From JBDTVS01 sp040007095 (lineage in GTDB: Bacteria; Acidobacteriota; Vicinamibacteria; Vicinamibacterales; CAVVIG01): a DNA stretch of 64,000 nt. Below the pieces are notes generated by a model. It had not been told where the DNA came from and ran no database searches. It saw only the letters and a program-made list of their open reading frames with translations. Made by a program: the position numbers and the translations under genes. Shown here piece by piece: positions 16,953 through 26,770 of this stretch; positions within the stretch are counted from its first letter, which is position 1; every line of letters begins with the position of its first letter. The stretch spans positions 24,266 to 88,265 of the forward strand of contig JBDTVS010000181.1 in the NCBI GenBank assembly GCA_040007095.1, given 5' to 3'.

Positions 16953-18827
16953 CTACTGCCAGACGCGTTCCTTGCAGATCGCGACGATACAGACCGAATC
17001 GACCGTCCGATTCGCCGGCGGCACGGGCATGCCACGCTCGGTCATCAGCTTTCTGATGAGCGAGGCCGTTTCGGGGCGGTTGACCGCCGACTGCACGCCC
17101 ACCCGCACGAGACCGTCGGCGTAGTCGAGCGCCTCCCAGGTATGTCCGGCGTTGACGGAGACCGTGGTATCAGTGTCGCGGCTGCCGTTGTCGCGCGCGT
17201 CCAGTTTCGCGCCCTTGTCCACCAGCATCTGGACCACTTCGTTGCGCCCCTTCATCGCCGCCCCCATCAACGGGGTTCGGCCATCTTTGTTGGCGGCGTT
17301 CGGATCGAGTCCGAGATCGAGGAGTAGTTTCACGGCCTCGACGTTCTCCTTGGCCGAGTGCTCGTAGGTGACGCCTTCCACCCATCCGATGCCGGCCGCG
17401 GTGGTCAGCGCGGTGTCGTTGTGCGCGGTGGCGATCTTCGGGTCGGCCCCATATGCCAGCAGAAGCTTCATCAGCGCGACGTCGCTCGACTGCGACGCGC
17501 GGACAAACGGCGTGGCGCCATCTTCCAGAAACCACTGCATGGTGAAGATCGTTCTCGACAGCGTGTTGTCCTTGATGCGTCCGTTCACGTTCGCACCGTG
17601 GTCCAACAGGATCTTGATGTAATCGAGATGATCCATGTCGGCCTTGGGCACAGGATAGTCGCCGCCTTCGATATTGCGGTTGTCGGTCGCTACATACAAA
17701 GGCGTCCAGCCGCCTTTGTTCGGCAGGTTGACGTCGGCGCCCCAGTCGATGAGCAGCGATGCGAGCTGATAGTGGCGGTTGTTGGTCGCGGTGAGCAGGG
17801 GCGTCCACCCGTACTCGGTCGTTTGATTCACATCGGCGCCCGACCGCAGCAAGTACTCGGCGGACTCGAGGTCGCCTTCTCGCGCGGCGAACACCAACGC
17901 GGTCAGACCTCCGCCGCCGGAGCCGACCAGTCCAGCCACGACCACTTCGCTATCGTCGGCCGCATCGGCGGCTTCCGGCGCGGGCGTCTGACTTGGCGCT
18001 GGCGCCGCAGTTGCGGCCGCCGTGCCGGCACCACGGCCGACGCCTCCTCGGCCGCCAGCCTGTCCACGCCCGCCGGTCGCCTGCGGCTGGACCGCGCCCG
18101 CACCACCCGGCGCGCCAAACCGGCCGTTCACGCCTTCGAAATCAAGCTGCTCCTCGTAGGTTCGGCCTGCCGCCGCAGCCGCCGCCCTCCGGCGCACCGC
18201 CGCCTGAACCGATCCGGCATTGACCCGACCCGCCATGTAGTTTCGTGGAAGACCGGCGGGGCCCGTTTTCGCGGCCGCGTCGGCGCCGCGGTCGAGCAGC
18301 GCTTTTACCGCCGCAGGATGCCTCTGTTCCACGGCCCACATCAGGGCGGTCGTGCCACGCAGCGACTCCGTCGCGTTCACGTCGGCGCCCGCCGCCGCCA
18401 GAATGTTGATCGCCTCGGGCTGGCCGTTGCGCGCCGCGAGCATCAGCAGCGTCTGGCCGTTTGGTCCGCGTTGCGCGACATCGGCGCCCGCCTTGATCAG
18501 CTTGTTGATCATCGAGACGTTCCCGTACAGGCACGCCATTGCCAGCGGTGTGACGCCCTCGGGATTCGCGGCGTCGAGCTTGGCGCCCGCACGAACCAGC
18601 AAGTCGACGGCGTCGAGGTCGTCGCGATAGACCGCCCAGTGCAGGGCCGTGGCGCCGTCCGTCTGCGGGGCGTTCACGTCGGCCTTGCGCTGCAGGAGGG
18701 CCGCAAGGGCGGCCCGATCGCCTTTCATCACCGCGTCGGCGACCTCGCTGCGTCCGGCGGCCGACATGAGACCGGACACCGAGAGCACCACGGCGGCGAC
18801 CACGACGGAAATTCGATGTCGATTCAT
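16953..18827 (-). CDS. Exported ankyrin-repeat protein
   Basis: The 624-residue product starts with a signal peptide (HRISVVVAAVVLSVSGLMSAAG). Repeats with the ankyrin consensus (DGATALHWAVYRDDLDAV, EGVTPLAMACLYG, GWTPLLTATNN, DGRTPLMGAAMKG) occur before and after a Gly/Ala/Arg/Gln-rich linker of about 90 residues (about 215-305). The last 25 residues (VDSVCIVAICKERVW) are not ankyrin and hold two Cys. Secreted ankyrin proteins of this size are common in Vicinamibacteria; partners are unknown. It is monocistronic. Confidence 0.88.
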   Translation of the reverse strand: MNRHRISVVVAAVVLSVSGLMSAAGRSEVADAVMKGDRAALAALLQRKADVNAPQTDGATALHWAVYRDDLDAVDLLVRAGAKLDAANPEGVTPLAMACLYGNVSMINKLIKAGADVAQRGPNGQTLLMLAARNGQPEAINILAAAGADVNATESLRGTTALMWAVEQRHPAAVKALLDRGADAAAKTGPAGLPRNYMAGRVNAGSVQAAVRRRAAAAAAGRTYEEQLDFEGVNGRFGAPGGAGAVQPQATGGRGQAGGRGGVGRGAGTAAATAAPAPSQTPAPEAADAADDSEVVVAGLVGSGGGGLTALVFAAREGDLESAEYLLRSGADVNQTTEYGWTPLLTATNNRHYQLASLLIDWGADVNLPNKGGWTPLYVATDNRNIEGGDYPVPKADMDHLDYIKILLDHGANVNGRIKDNTLSRTIFTMQWFLEDGATPFVRASQSSDVALMKLLLAYGADPKIATAHNDTALTTAAGIGWVEGVTYEHSAKENVEAVKLLLDLGLDPNAANKDGRTPLMGAAMKGRNEVVQMLVDKGAKLDARDNGSRDTDTTVSVNAGHTWEALDYADGLVRVGVQSAVNRPETASLIRKLMTERGMPVPPANRTVDSVCIVAICKERVWQ

Positions 18828-18892
18828 GCCACTCCTTGAATCTCTCGAATTATACCTTCCGGCCGCGTGGGACGGGAACCGATCAGCTGCGG

Positions 18893-19765
18893 CTAGCGCG
18901 TTGTGCGCACCGATTCCCTGCGACCAAAGGTATCGCAGGCGTCAGGGCTGCCGGTGGTCAAGCCTTTCTTGAACCACTCGACGCGTTGGGCGGACGACCC
19001 GTGCGTGAACCGGTCCGGAGCCACGTGCCCGGTGGCCATGCGCTGGAGCCGGTCGTCGCCGATGGCCGCGGCCGCCGTCAGTCCCGCTTCGACGTCGCCA
19101 GGATCCAACTCCACCTTCCCGGCTGCGGCTCGGCCCGGCTGCGCCGCAGTGTGACCCCAGACGCCCGCGAAACAGTCAGCCTGCAGCTCCAACGCAACCG
19201 ACGATGCGTTCCCGGATCCGGGCCGACTCTGCACGGCGCGGGCCCGGTCGTCGATGCCGAGCAGGTGCTGTACGTGATGGCCGACTTCATGCGCGATCAC
19301 GTAGGCCTGCGCGAACTCCCCGGGCGCACCGAGGTGATTCTTGAGCTCGTCAAAAAACCCCAGGTCGAGGTACACCAGCTGGTCGGAGGGGCAGTAGAAC
19401 GGTCCGGTCGCCGACTGCGCGGATCCGCAGCCCGACTCGATGCCATCACGAAACAGCACCAGTCGCGTCGGCTCGTAACGGCTACTCAGCAGACGGCTCC
19501 ACGTCTCCTGCACATCCTTCATCACGGCGCCGACGAAGTCGACGGATCGCTCTTCGGCGGGGGATGAGGCGGCCGGGCCCGCCGGGCCGCTGGAGTCAGA
19601 GGCGGGCGAGACCGACCCGAATTGCGACAGGAAGTCGGTACCTGTCGCCCAGCTCAAGAAGAGCAGCACGACCACCCCGCCGATACCCAGGGGCACACCG
19701 CCCCGAATCCCTGAACGGCCGCGTTGGTCGTCGATGTCGCCGCGATTGCCGGGTGTCCATCGCAT
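18893..19765 (-). CDS. YpfJ-family neutral zinc metallopeptidase
   Basis: The 290-residue protein has a cytoplasmic Arg-rich start, one membrane segment (about 26-42), a Ser/Pro-rich spacer and the PF04228 peptidase domain. The zinc motif is HEVGHH (His159, Glu160, His163), with the downstream ELQADCFAG Glu as probable third ligand. GFFDELKNHLG and YVIAHE are typical. The catalytic domain would face the periplasm. Substrates are unknown in this family. Confidence 0.88.
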   Translation of the reverse strand: MRWTPGNRGDIDDQRGRSGIRGGVPLGIGGVVVLLFLSWATGTDFLSQFGSVSPASDSSGPAGPAASSPAEERSVDFVGAVMKDVQETWSRLLSSRYEPTRLVLFRDGIESGCGSAQSATGPFYCPSDQLVYLDLGFFDELKNHLGAPGEFAQAYVIAHEVGHHVQHLLGIDDRARAVQSRPGSGNASSVALELQADCFAGVWGHTAAQPGRAAAGKVELDPGDVEAGLTAAAAIGDDRLQRMATGHVAPDRFTHGSSAQRVEWFKKGLTTGSPDACDTFGRRESVRTTR

Positions 19766-19958
19766 TACTCATCTCCTCCGTCGGAATTGTCCTTCTGCAA
19801 GCCCGATACCGCCGTTCGGAATCGGATAGCGCTCGCGACACTTCACAGCAACGAGCAAACAGATCGAATGCGCGTCCTCATCATCTGTGACGTCCGTCTT
19901 TTTCGCGAGCCCACACGCGGCCGTCGACGACCGATGGTCGAAAGCGAAAAGAATCGTA

Positions 19959-19988
19959 AGGACAATTTCGTGTGACTGTATGTATAGT
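19959..19988 (+). promoter_or_regulatory. Candidate sigma-70-type promoter of glnK-amt
   Basis: AGGACA (19959-19964) and TATAGT (19983-19988) are separated by 18 bases, 43 bases before the glnK start. No TGGCAC-N5-TTGCA sigma-54 site is visible. The call rests only on hexamer resemblance. Confidence 0.35.
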
Positions 19989-20031
19989 ATGGCCGCGTTC
20001 GACAGGACGACCGCGAAATGTGGAGGATGCG

Positions 20032-20358
20032 ATGCAGTTGATCAAGGCCATCGTGCGGCCCGACAAGGTCGACGATGTGAAGGACGCGCTGACGAAAATC
20101 CATGTCGCGGGAATGACGGTCTCGGAAGTGCGCGGTCATGGCAAGCAGAAGGGCCACACGGCCATCTATCGCGGCAAGGAGTACCAGGTGACCCTGCTGC
20201 CGAAGATGCAGATTGAAACCGTCGTGGCCGACGAAGTGGTCGAGGCGGTCGTCGAAGCGATTATCGGCGCCGCCAGAACGGGCGAAATCGGAGACGGACG
20301 GGTGTTTGTCACGCCAGTGTCCAGAAGCTACAAGATCCGAACCGGTGAATCGGAGTAG
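20032..20358 (+). CDS. glnK: Nitrogen regulatory protein P-II (GlnK type)
   Basis: The 108-residue P-II protein starts MQLIKAIVRPDKVDDV. It has a complete T-loop, GKQKGHTAIYRGKEYQV, with Tyr51 at the uridylylation position, and the ATP-binding C-loop motif GEIGDGRVFV. P-II trimers sense 2-oxoglutarate and ATP/ADP and, beside amt, plug the ammonium channel. The ATG at 20032 follows TGGAGG at a good distance; the frame upstream lacks family residues. The amt gene starts 8 bases after the stop, so they form an operon. Confidence 0.95.
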   Translation: MQLIKAIVRPDKVDDVKDALTKIHVAGMTVSEVRGHGKQKGHTAIYRGKEYQVTLLPKMQIETVVADEVVEAVVEAIIGAARTGEIGDGRVFVTPVSRSYKIRTGESE

Positions 20359-20365
20359 GTGACCC

Positions 20366-21589
20366 ATGAATCAGGCTGATACGGCGTGGATGCTGATCTC
20401 GACGGCGCTCGTCCTGTTGATGACCCCTGCCTTGGCGTTTTTCTACGGCGGGCTGGTGCGCTCGAAGCACGTGCTCAACGCCATGATGATGAGCTTCGTC
20501 TCACTCGGCGTCATTGGCGTGTTATGGGCCCTCGTCGGCTACTCACTCGCCTTCGCACCGGGGAGCGCGTGGGTGGGCGGCCTATCGCGCGTATTTCTCC
20601 AGGGCGTCGGCCTCGAGCCGAACGGCACGATCCCGCACCTGCTCTACATGTGCTACCAGGGCACCTTCGCGATCATCACGGCGGCGCTGATCTCTGGCGC
20701 CATCGTCGAGCGCATGCGATTTCCCGCCTACGTCGTGTTCATTTCCTTGTGGTCGATTGTCGTGTATAGCCCGGTTGCGCACTGGGTGTGGGGCGGCGGA
20801 TGGCTCGCCCAGATGGGCGCGCTGGATTTCGCCGGCGGCACCGTCGTGCACGTCAATGCCGGCATCGCGGCCCTGGTCGCCGCCAAAGTGGTTGGACCTC
20901 GGCGCGATTATCCGTCGGGGGCGTTGTTGCCGCATAGCATCCCCTTCACGCTGCTGGGCGCCGGACTACTGTGGTTTGGCTGGTTCGGATTCAACGCGGG
21001 GAGTGCCCTCGCCGCCAACGGTATTGCGGCCCTCGCGTTCACCACCACCATGCTCGCTCCGGCCGCGACCCTGGTGGTCTGGCTGCTCCTGGACATCGTG
21101 CGCTCTCGCAATCCGACCGCCGTGGGCGCCGCGACGGCGATTGTCGTCGGCCTGGTGGCGATCACGCCGGCGGCCGGCTTCGTCGGTCCCATGAGCGCGA
21201 TCGCCCTCGGCGGCATCGCGGCGATTCCCAGTTACTTCGGGCTGTTGTATCGCGCACGCACCTCGCTCGACGATTCGCTCGACGTGGTCGCCGCCCATGG
21301 GCTGGGTGGAACCGTAGGGGCGCTGCTGACCGGCGTCTTCGCCCAGAAAGCCTGGAACGGAGTCGCCGACGGACTGCTGTTCGGCAATCCCAAGCAACTG
21401 GGGATACAGGCTACGGCGGTCGTCGCCGCGATCGTGTACAGCGGCGTGATGACATTCGTGCTTCTGAAGATCGTCGGCGCGGTGATGCCGCTGATGGCGG
21501 ACCGCGATCAGCAGACCCTGGGGATGGACCTCAGCGAGCACGGCGAAGAGGCGTACGTGCATGCCGGGGGAGCGGGAACGAGTGCCTGA
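20366..21589 (+). CDS. amtB: Ammonium transporter
   Basis: The 407-residue protein has about 11 hydrophobic segments. It starts directly in TM1 (TAWMLISTALVLLMTPALAF) without the cleaved leader of E. coli AmtB. FFYGGLVRSKHVLN, WGGGWLA and DFAGGTVVHVNAG are signature motifs. The pore twin histidines are His162 (VVHVNAG) and His311 (AAHGLGG). The short C-terminal tail (LGMDLSEHGEEAY) is the P-II interaction region. Operon with glnK, spacing 8 bases. Confidence 0.95.
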   Translation: MNQADTAWMLISTALVLLMTPALAFFYGGLVRSKHVLNAMMMSFVSLGVIGVLWALVGYSLAFAPGSAWVGGLSRVFLQGVGLEPNGTIPHLLYMCYQGTFAIITAALISGAIVERMRFPAYVVFISLWSIVVYSPVAHWVWGGGWLAQMGALDFAGGTVVHVNAGIAALVAAKVVGPRRDYPSGALLPHSIPFTLLGAGLLWFGWFGFNAGSALAANGIAALAFTTTMLAPAATLVVWLLLDIVRSRNPTAVGAATAIVVGLVAITPAAGFVGPMSAIALGGIAAIPSYFGLLYRARTSLDDSLDVVAAHGLGGTVGALLTGVFAQKAWNGVADGLLFGNPKQLGIQATAVVAAIVYSGVMTFVLLKIVGAVMPLMADRDQQTLGMDLSEHGEEAYVHAGGAGTSA

Positions 21590-21651
21590 TAGCGCGTGTC
21601 CCGACGATCGCGACGCGCAGGTGACGCGTCGTGAGGTATACATGTCTGGTC

Positions 21652-22335
21652 ATGGCGACGCGTGCCCGCGAGGACGGCCAACGAGAAGATCCCGAGACGT
21701 CAACTGTCACGGGCCGCGTCGCCCCCACGCCCCAGGTGTTTCTGCTGTCGCCGGCGTATTGCGCCGGGCGCCGCGCCGCGATGCTCCTTCGGGAGGGGTC
21801 GGAGATGCCCCTCGCCCGCCAACTTCGATCCGATACCCTCACCCTCGGCGCGGCGTTTTCGTTCTTGAGCGGGCTCTATTTCCGCGGCAAGCTGAGCTAC
21901 GCCATGACGTTTGGTCACCTCCGCGACACGCCGACCGACGCCACGCTGATCATCACGCCCACACGCGGACTCGAACGGCCAGAGTTGCCACTCACGGCCG
22001 AGTTACTGAGGGAATTCGCGTCGGTGGATATCGACGTGGACAACCTGCGCTACCGCGGCGCCCTCGAGCGGGACGTCGCCGCGTTGAGCGCCCGGCTGCC
22101 TGAGAACGTTCGGGTGATCTTGCTGGGCAGTATCGCCACGGGAAAATACGTCGACGTACTGCACCCGCTGCTGGGTCCGCGACTTCACTATCCGCCGTCG
22201 TTCATTGGCCGCGGCGACATGAGTCGCGGCGCATTGCTGCTACGAAGCGTCACCTCAGGCGTCGAGCTGGATTACACGGTCGTCGACGCCGGCAGCCGCC
22301 CACGAGGGCCCCGCCCGCCGAAGTTGGCGAAGTGA
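21652..22335 (+). CDS. Conserved hypothetical protein
   Basis: The 227-residue soluble protein has strong internal motifs: FLLSPAYCAGRRAAMLL, FSFLSGLYFRGKLSYA, VILLGSIATGKYVD, FIGRGDMSRGALLLR and a C-terminal RPPKLAK. The pattern looks like a conserved enzyme of unknown activity; I cannot assign a fold from the sequence. ATG 21652 is preferred over GTG 21631, which would add seven unremarkable residues. It follows amt by 62 bases but has no visible functional link to it. Confidence 0.7.
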   Translation: MATRAREDGQREDPETSTVTGRVAPTPQVFLLSPAYCAGRRAAMLLREGSEMPLARQLRSDTLTLGAAFSFLSGLYFRGKLSYAMTFGHLRDTPTDATLIITPTRGLERPELPLTAELLREFASVDIDVDNLRYRGALERDVAALSARLPENVRVILLGSIATGKYVDVLHPLLGPRLHYPPSFIGRGDMSRGALLLRSVTSGVELDYTVVDAGSRPRGPRPPKLAK

Positions 22336-22461
22336 CCCCTCCTCTCCGCTGGACGCGCGGATCCCTGCGAGAAGTGAAGTTCGCCCGATATCCGATGGTT
22401 GCGGGCGCCTGATATCAATCGTCAGGCAGGTGCCATACTTAGGCACTTGGGTCCCTACGAG

Positions 22462-22713
22462 ATGACGCATGCGGTACGCGCCGGCATATTCGGCATGGCC
22501 CTTGGCGCCTTTCCGATCGTCGTCTCCGTCTATGGGTTTCTGACCGACCACGCGGAAAAGATGTTCGGGTCCAGAACCTGGGTATGGGTGAGCCGCGCAG
22601 ATGACCCGTTTCTTTACTGGTTCTCGAACACGACGTTCCTGGTGATGGGCGCCTTGATCGTTGGTGGGTCCTCGATGATCGTCTTGAGGGCCAGGCGCGA
22701 TCATCCTGGGTGA
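22462..22713 (+). CDS. Small two-helix membrane protein
   Basis: The 83-residue product has two hydrophobic helices (about 8-26 and 56-76) and a short loop containing FGSRTWVWVSRADDP. The ATG at 22462 is chosen; an in-frame TTG 63 bases upstream would add a non-hydrophobic leader. No homologous family is recognised. The stop lies 30 bases from the convergent end of the next gene. Confidence 0.55.
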   Translation: MTHAVRAGIFGMALGAFPIVVSVYGFLTDHAEKMFGSRTWVWVSRADDPFLYWFSNTTFLVMGALIVGGSSMIVLRARRDHPG

Positions 22714-22743
22714 GCAGTGAACAGCTGTATTCGCGCCGGGATC

Positions 22744-24600
22744 CTAGGGCGCGAGCGCCAGACGAACGCGTGAGGTCATCGCGTCCTCAACCTGGATAGG
22801 CACGCCACGATTTTCCGAGGCGCCAGTGAAGTCCGGGTCCAGCCAGTCGCCGTCAACCACCTCGTTCCACCCGAACAGCTTGTATTGCCCGGGAGCCACG
22901 TGGTCCATACGGAACCGGCCCGAGGCGTCAGCGGTCGCGGTTCGAACGAGATCGAACCGCCCCCGAACGTTGGGCAGGAGCGCGACGGTTGCTCCCGCAG
23001 CGTTTGCCTGTGTGCCGTTGACCACGGTCCCTTCGACCGCTCCCGGATTCATTCCCAAGACAATTTCCAGCGCGCTCGCCGTGGCACCCTCGAGGCGAAG
23101 CCTGGCATTCAGGACGTCCACGTCGCCGAGCCGAATCGACTTCACGTACGCCTGCTCAAATCCCTTGGGGACGGGCACGACGAATTCTGAAGTGCCGGGT
23201 GCGACGCTCAGAAACGGCAGGAGACTCACTTGGTAGTCTCCGGGTCCGGCGGATACCACAAATGTGCCGTCGGCTCGCGGCAGACTGTACGAGGACGATG
23301 GGGTTGGCACGCCAAGGTCGCGCCACAGGCTGATGCGGACGTTCGTCAGGTCCGGCCTTTCGACTGGCGCGTCGGTGACGATCCGGCCGGTGATGTTGAA
23401 TGCGGGCACGGCGACAATTCGCGCTCCGTCGAGGTCGGCGTCACGTACCTCCAACGAGACGAAACCCACACCGGTGCCCGCTGTGCCCATCAACGTATGC
23501 CGTCCGGGCAGCAGTGTCACGTCGAACGAGCCGTCCGGATCGATGGGATTGAGTCCATTGTTCGAAAGCCTGCCGCTGTCAGGACCGCCGATGGATCGGC
23601 CCGGCGGGATGCCCGCCTGGACCTCGCTCAGACCTGCGTATTGGGCGACCTGTCCCGTCGCGCCGTTGATGACGACTCCACGGACGTGGCGCGCGCGCAC
23701 CGGCGCGACCGGCACGTCGATCGCGCCGATGTCCGCGCCAGCCCGGAGGTCGATCGCCGTCGCCGTCTGGTCGTCGGTTGTCCCGGGGAAATAGACCGGT
23801 AGAAACCGTTCGGCCGGTGTGTCGATTCCGACACCAAACGTGTCGGCCAGCACTGGATCGCCAGTACTGCGGATCTCGAAGACTCCGTTTGGCCCCAGCC
23901 CTCCTCCTGCCATTATCTGGAACCGGTAGCCGCCGCCAATCCTCGGCGGACCGATCATCGCCATTGGACCGGCCTCGGCATCGGGATGGGTCGCCCTGAC
24001 GGCGTATCTGCCCGGTGAGAGCCAGAAAAGGCGATACTCGCCGCGGTCGTTGGTCCGCACCGATTGCACGGCCGTCAGGACGCGGTGTCCGTTCTGGTAG
24101 GAGGACTTGAGCGCCGAGACCTCGACGTTGCCGAGGGGCTCGCCGTTTTGCCCGTAGACGCGTCCGGCGATGGCGCCGGTGGCGGTCATGGCGACTGCAA
24201 GATCTTCCGTTCGCCCTCCCGAGACGGTGACATCGATCGGCCGGCTCACATCGCCGGGCCGAGTGACGATCAGCCGATACGTGCCCGGACGCACGTTCGG
24301 AAACAAGAATCGACCATCGGTCTCTGTGGTCGTCGAGCCGATCGCCGGCAGACGGTCATCGTCGCCTCGCAAATCGACCACGGCTTTAGCCAGCGCCTCG
24401 GCTGTTCCCGCTCGTACGACGATCCCACGGATGGCACCCGACGACCCCGGTGGAGTCTGGGCGTTCTGCGCAGGCGCGGCGAGGAGCGCTGCGCCCGCGA
24501 GCACAAGCACGTCCACACAGCAGGAAACGCCGACGAGCCGAAGCCAATCAAGCCAGCAAATCCAACCTGCTTTGTGATTGCTACGGGGTTTGTGGTTCAT
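22744..24600 (-). CDS. Exported carboxypeptidase-regulatory-like-domain protein
   Basis: The 618-residue product has an N-terminal hydrophobic signal (VDVLVLAGAALLAAPAQ, about 29-45). At least two carboxypeptidase-regulatory-like beta-sandwiches follow (GAIRGIVVRAGTAEALAKAV; GAIAGRVYGQNGEPLGNVEV), each with the DGRFLFPNVRPGTYRL-type closing strand, and more Ig-like repeats continue to the end. It lies 39 bases downstream of a paralogue with the same layout, so they form a tandem pair and likely operon. Such proteins are abundant in Acidobacteriota; the role (surface binding or scaffold) is unknown. Confidence 0.82.
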   Translation of the reverse strand: MNHKPRSNHKAGWICWLDWLRLVGVSCCVDVLVLAGAALLAAPAQNAQTPPGSSGAIRGIVVRAGTAEALAKAVVDLRGDDDRLPAIGSTTTETDGRFLFPNVRPGTYRLIVTRPGDVSRPIDVTVSGGRTEDLAVAMTATGAIAGRVYGQNGEPLGNVEVSALKSSYQNGHRVLTAVQSVRTNDRGEYRLFWLSPGRYAVRATHPDAEAGPMAMIGPPRIGGGYRFQIMAGGGLGPNGVFEIRSTGDPVLADTFGVGIDTPAERFLPVYFPGTTDDQTATAIDLRAGADIGAIDVPVAPVRARHVRGVVINGATGQVAQYAGLSEVQAGIPPGRSIGGPDSGRLSNNGLNPIDPDGSFDVTLLPGRHTLMGTAGTGVGFVSLEVRDADLDGARIVAVPAFNITGRIVTDAPVERPDLTNVRISLWRDLGVPTPSSSYSLPRADGTFVVSAGPGDYQVSLLPFLSVAPGTSEFVVPVPKGFEQAYVKSIRLGDVDVLNARLRLEGATASALEIVLGMNPGAVEGTVVNGTQANAAGATVALLPNVRGRFDLVRTATADASGRFRMDHVAPGQYKLFGWNEVVDGDWLDPDFTGASENRGVPIQVEDAMTSRVRLALAP

Positions 24601-24639
24601 ATCCTTGTGGCGGGTTGATTCGACGCGATCGCGCTCAAG

Positions 24640-26397
24640 TCAGCGCGCCGCGATCGCCGTCAACTGGATGGTCTCGTCGTTGCCGTCGCGAATCGCGATG
24701 GACTTGGCATGGCTCTCGTACGACCGGACGATTTCGGGATCCATCCATGCGCCCGCTTCAATCGCCGTCCACGCGAAGGCGGCGTAGCGCCCACCGGCGA
24801 GGCCGCGGATGTGAAATCGTCCCGCATTGTCAGTCGTCGTGCTCCTGTAGAGATCGATGCGGTGGCGATCCGCGGGACCGGGCACGACCACGACCGTGGC
24901 GTTCGAGACCGGCTCCTGTCTTGCGTTCACCGCGGTGCCGGTCAGTCCGCCGCCGTTCGCGCCGATGACGATCTCCAGCGTGTCGCGCGGTGCGCCTGCG
25001 ATGTGCAGTCCGCCGTCGAGGACGTCGACGCCGCCCAGTCGCATGGACTTGATGTAGGCGTCGGGCGGGAGAGCTCGAACGGACACTCGAAAATCGCCCG
25101 GCGGAACGCCTTGCAGTTCGAAGGAGCCGTCCGGCGCCGGTGGAGGACTGAACGTGGGACCAGCCTGCGGCATGCCAATGACGTCTGGATCGCGACGCAA
25201 GGTCGCGCGGAGGACGGCCATGTCCAGGTCGCCACCGCTGCGCGCACGGCCGTCGATCACGAATCGGCCGGTGACACGAGCGCCGGAGGTGACAGGTATG
25301 ACGAGGTTGTCGACGTCGGCATCGCCGACCTGAAGGGCCAGGCCGCCAGTCATCCCCGGATTCGTTCGGGCGAACACGAAGTACGCTCCAGGCACGACAC
25401 CCGCGATGTCGAACGAACCGTCGGCAGTGGTTTGGCCGCTTGGAATCAGCAGACTCGGATCGCCAGTGCGAGGAATCGCTGTCAAGCCGGCGGCGGCGAC
25501 CGGCTGGCCGTTCGCCAGAACGACGCCGCGGATTCGCCGCGTGCGCACGACGCCGGTTGTGAGGGCAATGTCGACGCCGTCGGCGCTCGACCCCGATCGC
25601 AGGTCGATGCGCGTGGCCGCACCGACGTCCGTCCTGCCGGGGTAGTAGACAGGGACTTGAGTCTCTTCCATCACTTCGCCGCTCGACAGCGTTCGACTGG
25701 TGATCACCGGGCTCGACGCCTGCTCGAAGGTGCCGACCCGCAGCGGTTCACTGATGTGCACACCGCTCGAGATGATGGTCTGGTTAGCGTCTCTCCCGGT
25801 GAACGGCCTGGCGGTGATGTAGTACGAGCCCGGCGGCAGCCAGAAGAGCCGATACTCGCCCCGATCGTCGGTTTGCACCGACTGCACGATCGTCAGCATC
25901 CGTTGGCCGTCGCGGTAAACCGGCTTCAACGCCTGAACCTGCAGCTTGCCGACCGGGCCCTCGCGATCGTACACGCGGCCGGAAATCGCGGCCGTCGGCG
26001 TCAGCAGAAGTTGGACGTTCCGCATCTGCTGGCCGGCCGAGAGCTCGAAACTGATCCCGAGACCAGTGGCGGAACGTTGTCCGTATTCGCCCGGCACGTA
26101 TCCGCCGCTGCGCGTGGCCACCAGGCGATACTCTCCCGGTTTCACCTGGTCGAAAACAAAGCGTCCGTCCTGCGCGGTCGTGGCCGAGTGCGGCACCTCG
26201 TCGAAACCAGGGGGTTGGTTGTCTCGGCCGACCGGCGGCGCAGTGCTTTGAGGGCCCTGGGCACGAACACGAAAGAGCTGCACCCGCGCGCCCGGCAGGG
26301 GCTGCCCGGTGCCGGAATGAATGACGGTGGCCGGCGGCTGTGGGGCGCTTGACGTTTGCGCCAGCAAAGCGACGACTGCCAGGTGCGCGACGTTCAC
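24640..26397 (-). CDS. Exported carboxypeptidase-regulatory-like-domain protein (tandem paralogue)
   Basis: The 585-residue product has a short signal (MNVAHLAVVALLAQTSSA). Its beta-sandwich repeats parallel those of the downstream gene: DGRFVFDQVKPGEYRLVATR, AAISGRVYDREGPVG, and DDRGEYRLFWLPPGSYY, which nearly matches DRGEYRLFWLSPGRYAV in its neighbour. A shared order of motifs shows an old tandem duplication. There is no catalytic motif. The upstream 370 bases hold no gene. Confidence 0.82.
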   Translation of the reverse strand: MNVAHLAVVALLAQTSSAPQPPATVIHSGTGQPLPGARVQLFRVRAQGPQSTAPPVGRDNQPPGFDEVPHSATTAQDGRFVFDQVKPGEYRLVATRSGGYVPGEYGQRSATGLGISFELSAGQQMRNVQLLLTPTAAISGRVYDREGPVGKLQVQALKPVYRDGQRMLTIVQSVQTDDRGEYRLFWLPPGSYYITARPFTGRDANQTIISSGVHISEPLRVGTFEQASSPVITSRTLSSGEVMEETQVPVYYPGRTDVGAATRIDLRSGSSADGVDIALTTGVVRTRRIRGVVLANGQPVAAAGLTAIPRTGDPSLLIPSGQTTADGSFDIAGVVPGAYFVFARTNPGMTGGLALQVGDADVDNLVIPVTSGARVTGRFVIDGRARSGGDLDMAVLRATLRRDPDVIGMPQAGPTFSPPPAPDGSFELQGVPPGDFRVSVRALPPDAYIKSMRLGGVDVLDGGLHIAGAPRDTLEIVIGANGGGLTGTAVNARQEPVSNATVVVVPGPADRHRIDLYRSTTTDNAGRFHIRGLAGGRYAAFAWTAIEAGAWMDPEIVRSYESHAKSIAIRDGNDETIQLTAIAAR

Positions 26398-26770
26398 GGC
26401 GACTCCAGTAGCACTGAGGTCCGCGAAAGAACAGTTTGCCGCCGCCGCATTTCAACGTTGTTCTTCCACGGGCCCGAAGATCCCCGAGCGCAAAGCACTG
26501 CTGGGGTTTGACGACAGGCAACCGTAGATGGTCGAAGCATTAGACCCCTCCTCGACGATCGCCTTCAGGGCACCCGCCTGTCGGTCGCCTCGACACGTCA
26601 ATATAGCGCCCGCCACGGTACTCCATCTACGTTCTTGGACCCGACGCGATTCGAGGCGGTTCTATCGCAACTGGGCAATTCCGCGGCCTGGCGTACGGCG
26701 CCGAACACGGCTGCCGTTTCTTTCACAATGGGACCTTCTGAGGCGGCTGGTCCGGGTGTATCCTCCCTCA
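26398..26770. other. Intergenic region between divergent genes
   Basis: No protein gene is supported. The long plus-strand frame that enters the next gene has Arg/Pro-rich, non-protein-like composition here. It should contain promoters for both directions, but none is recognisable. Confidence 0.4.

Noticed and set aside
17358..18839. A 493-codon frame opposite the ankyrin gene
   Set aside because: Ankyrin repeats on the minus strand are unambiguous; the antisense product mirrors the repeat and has no family.
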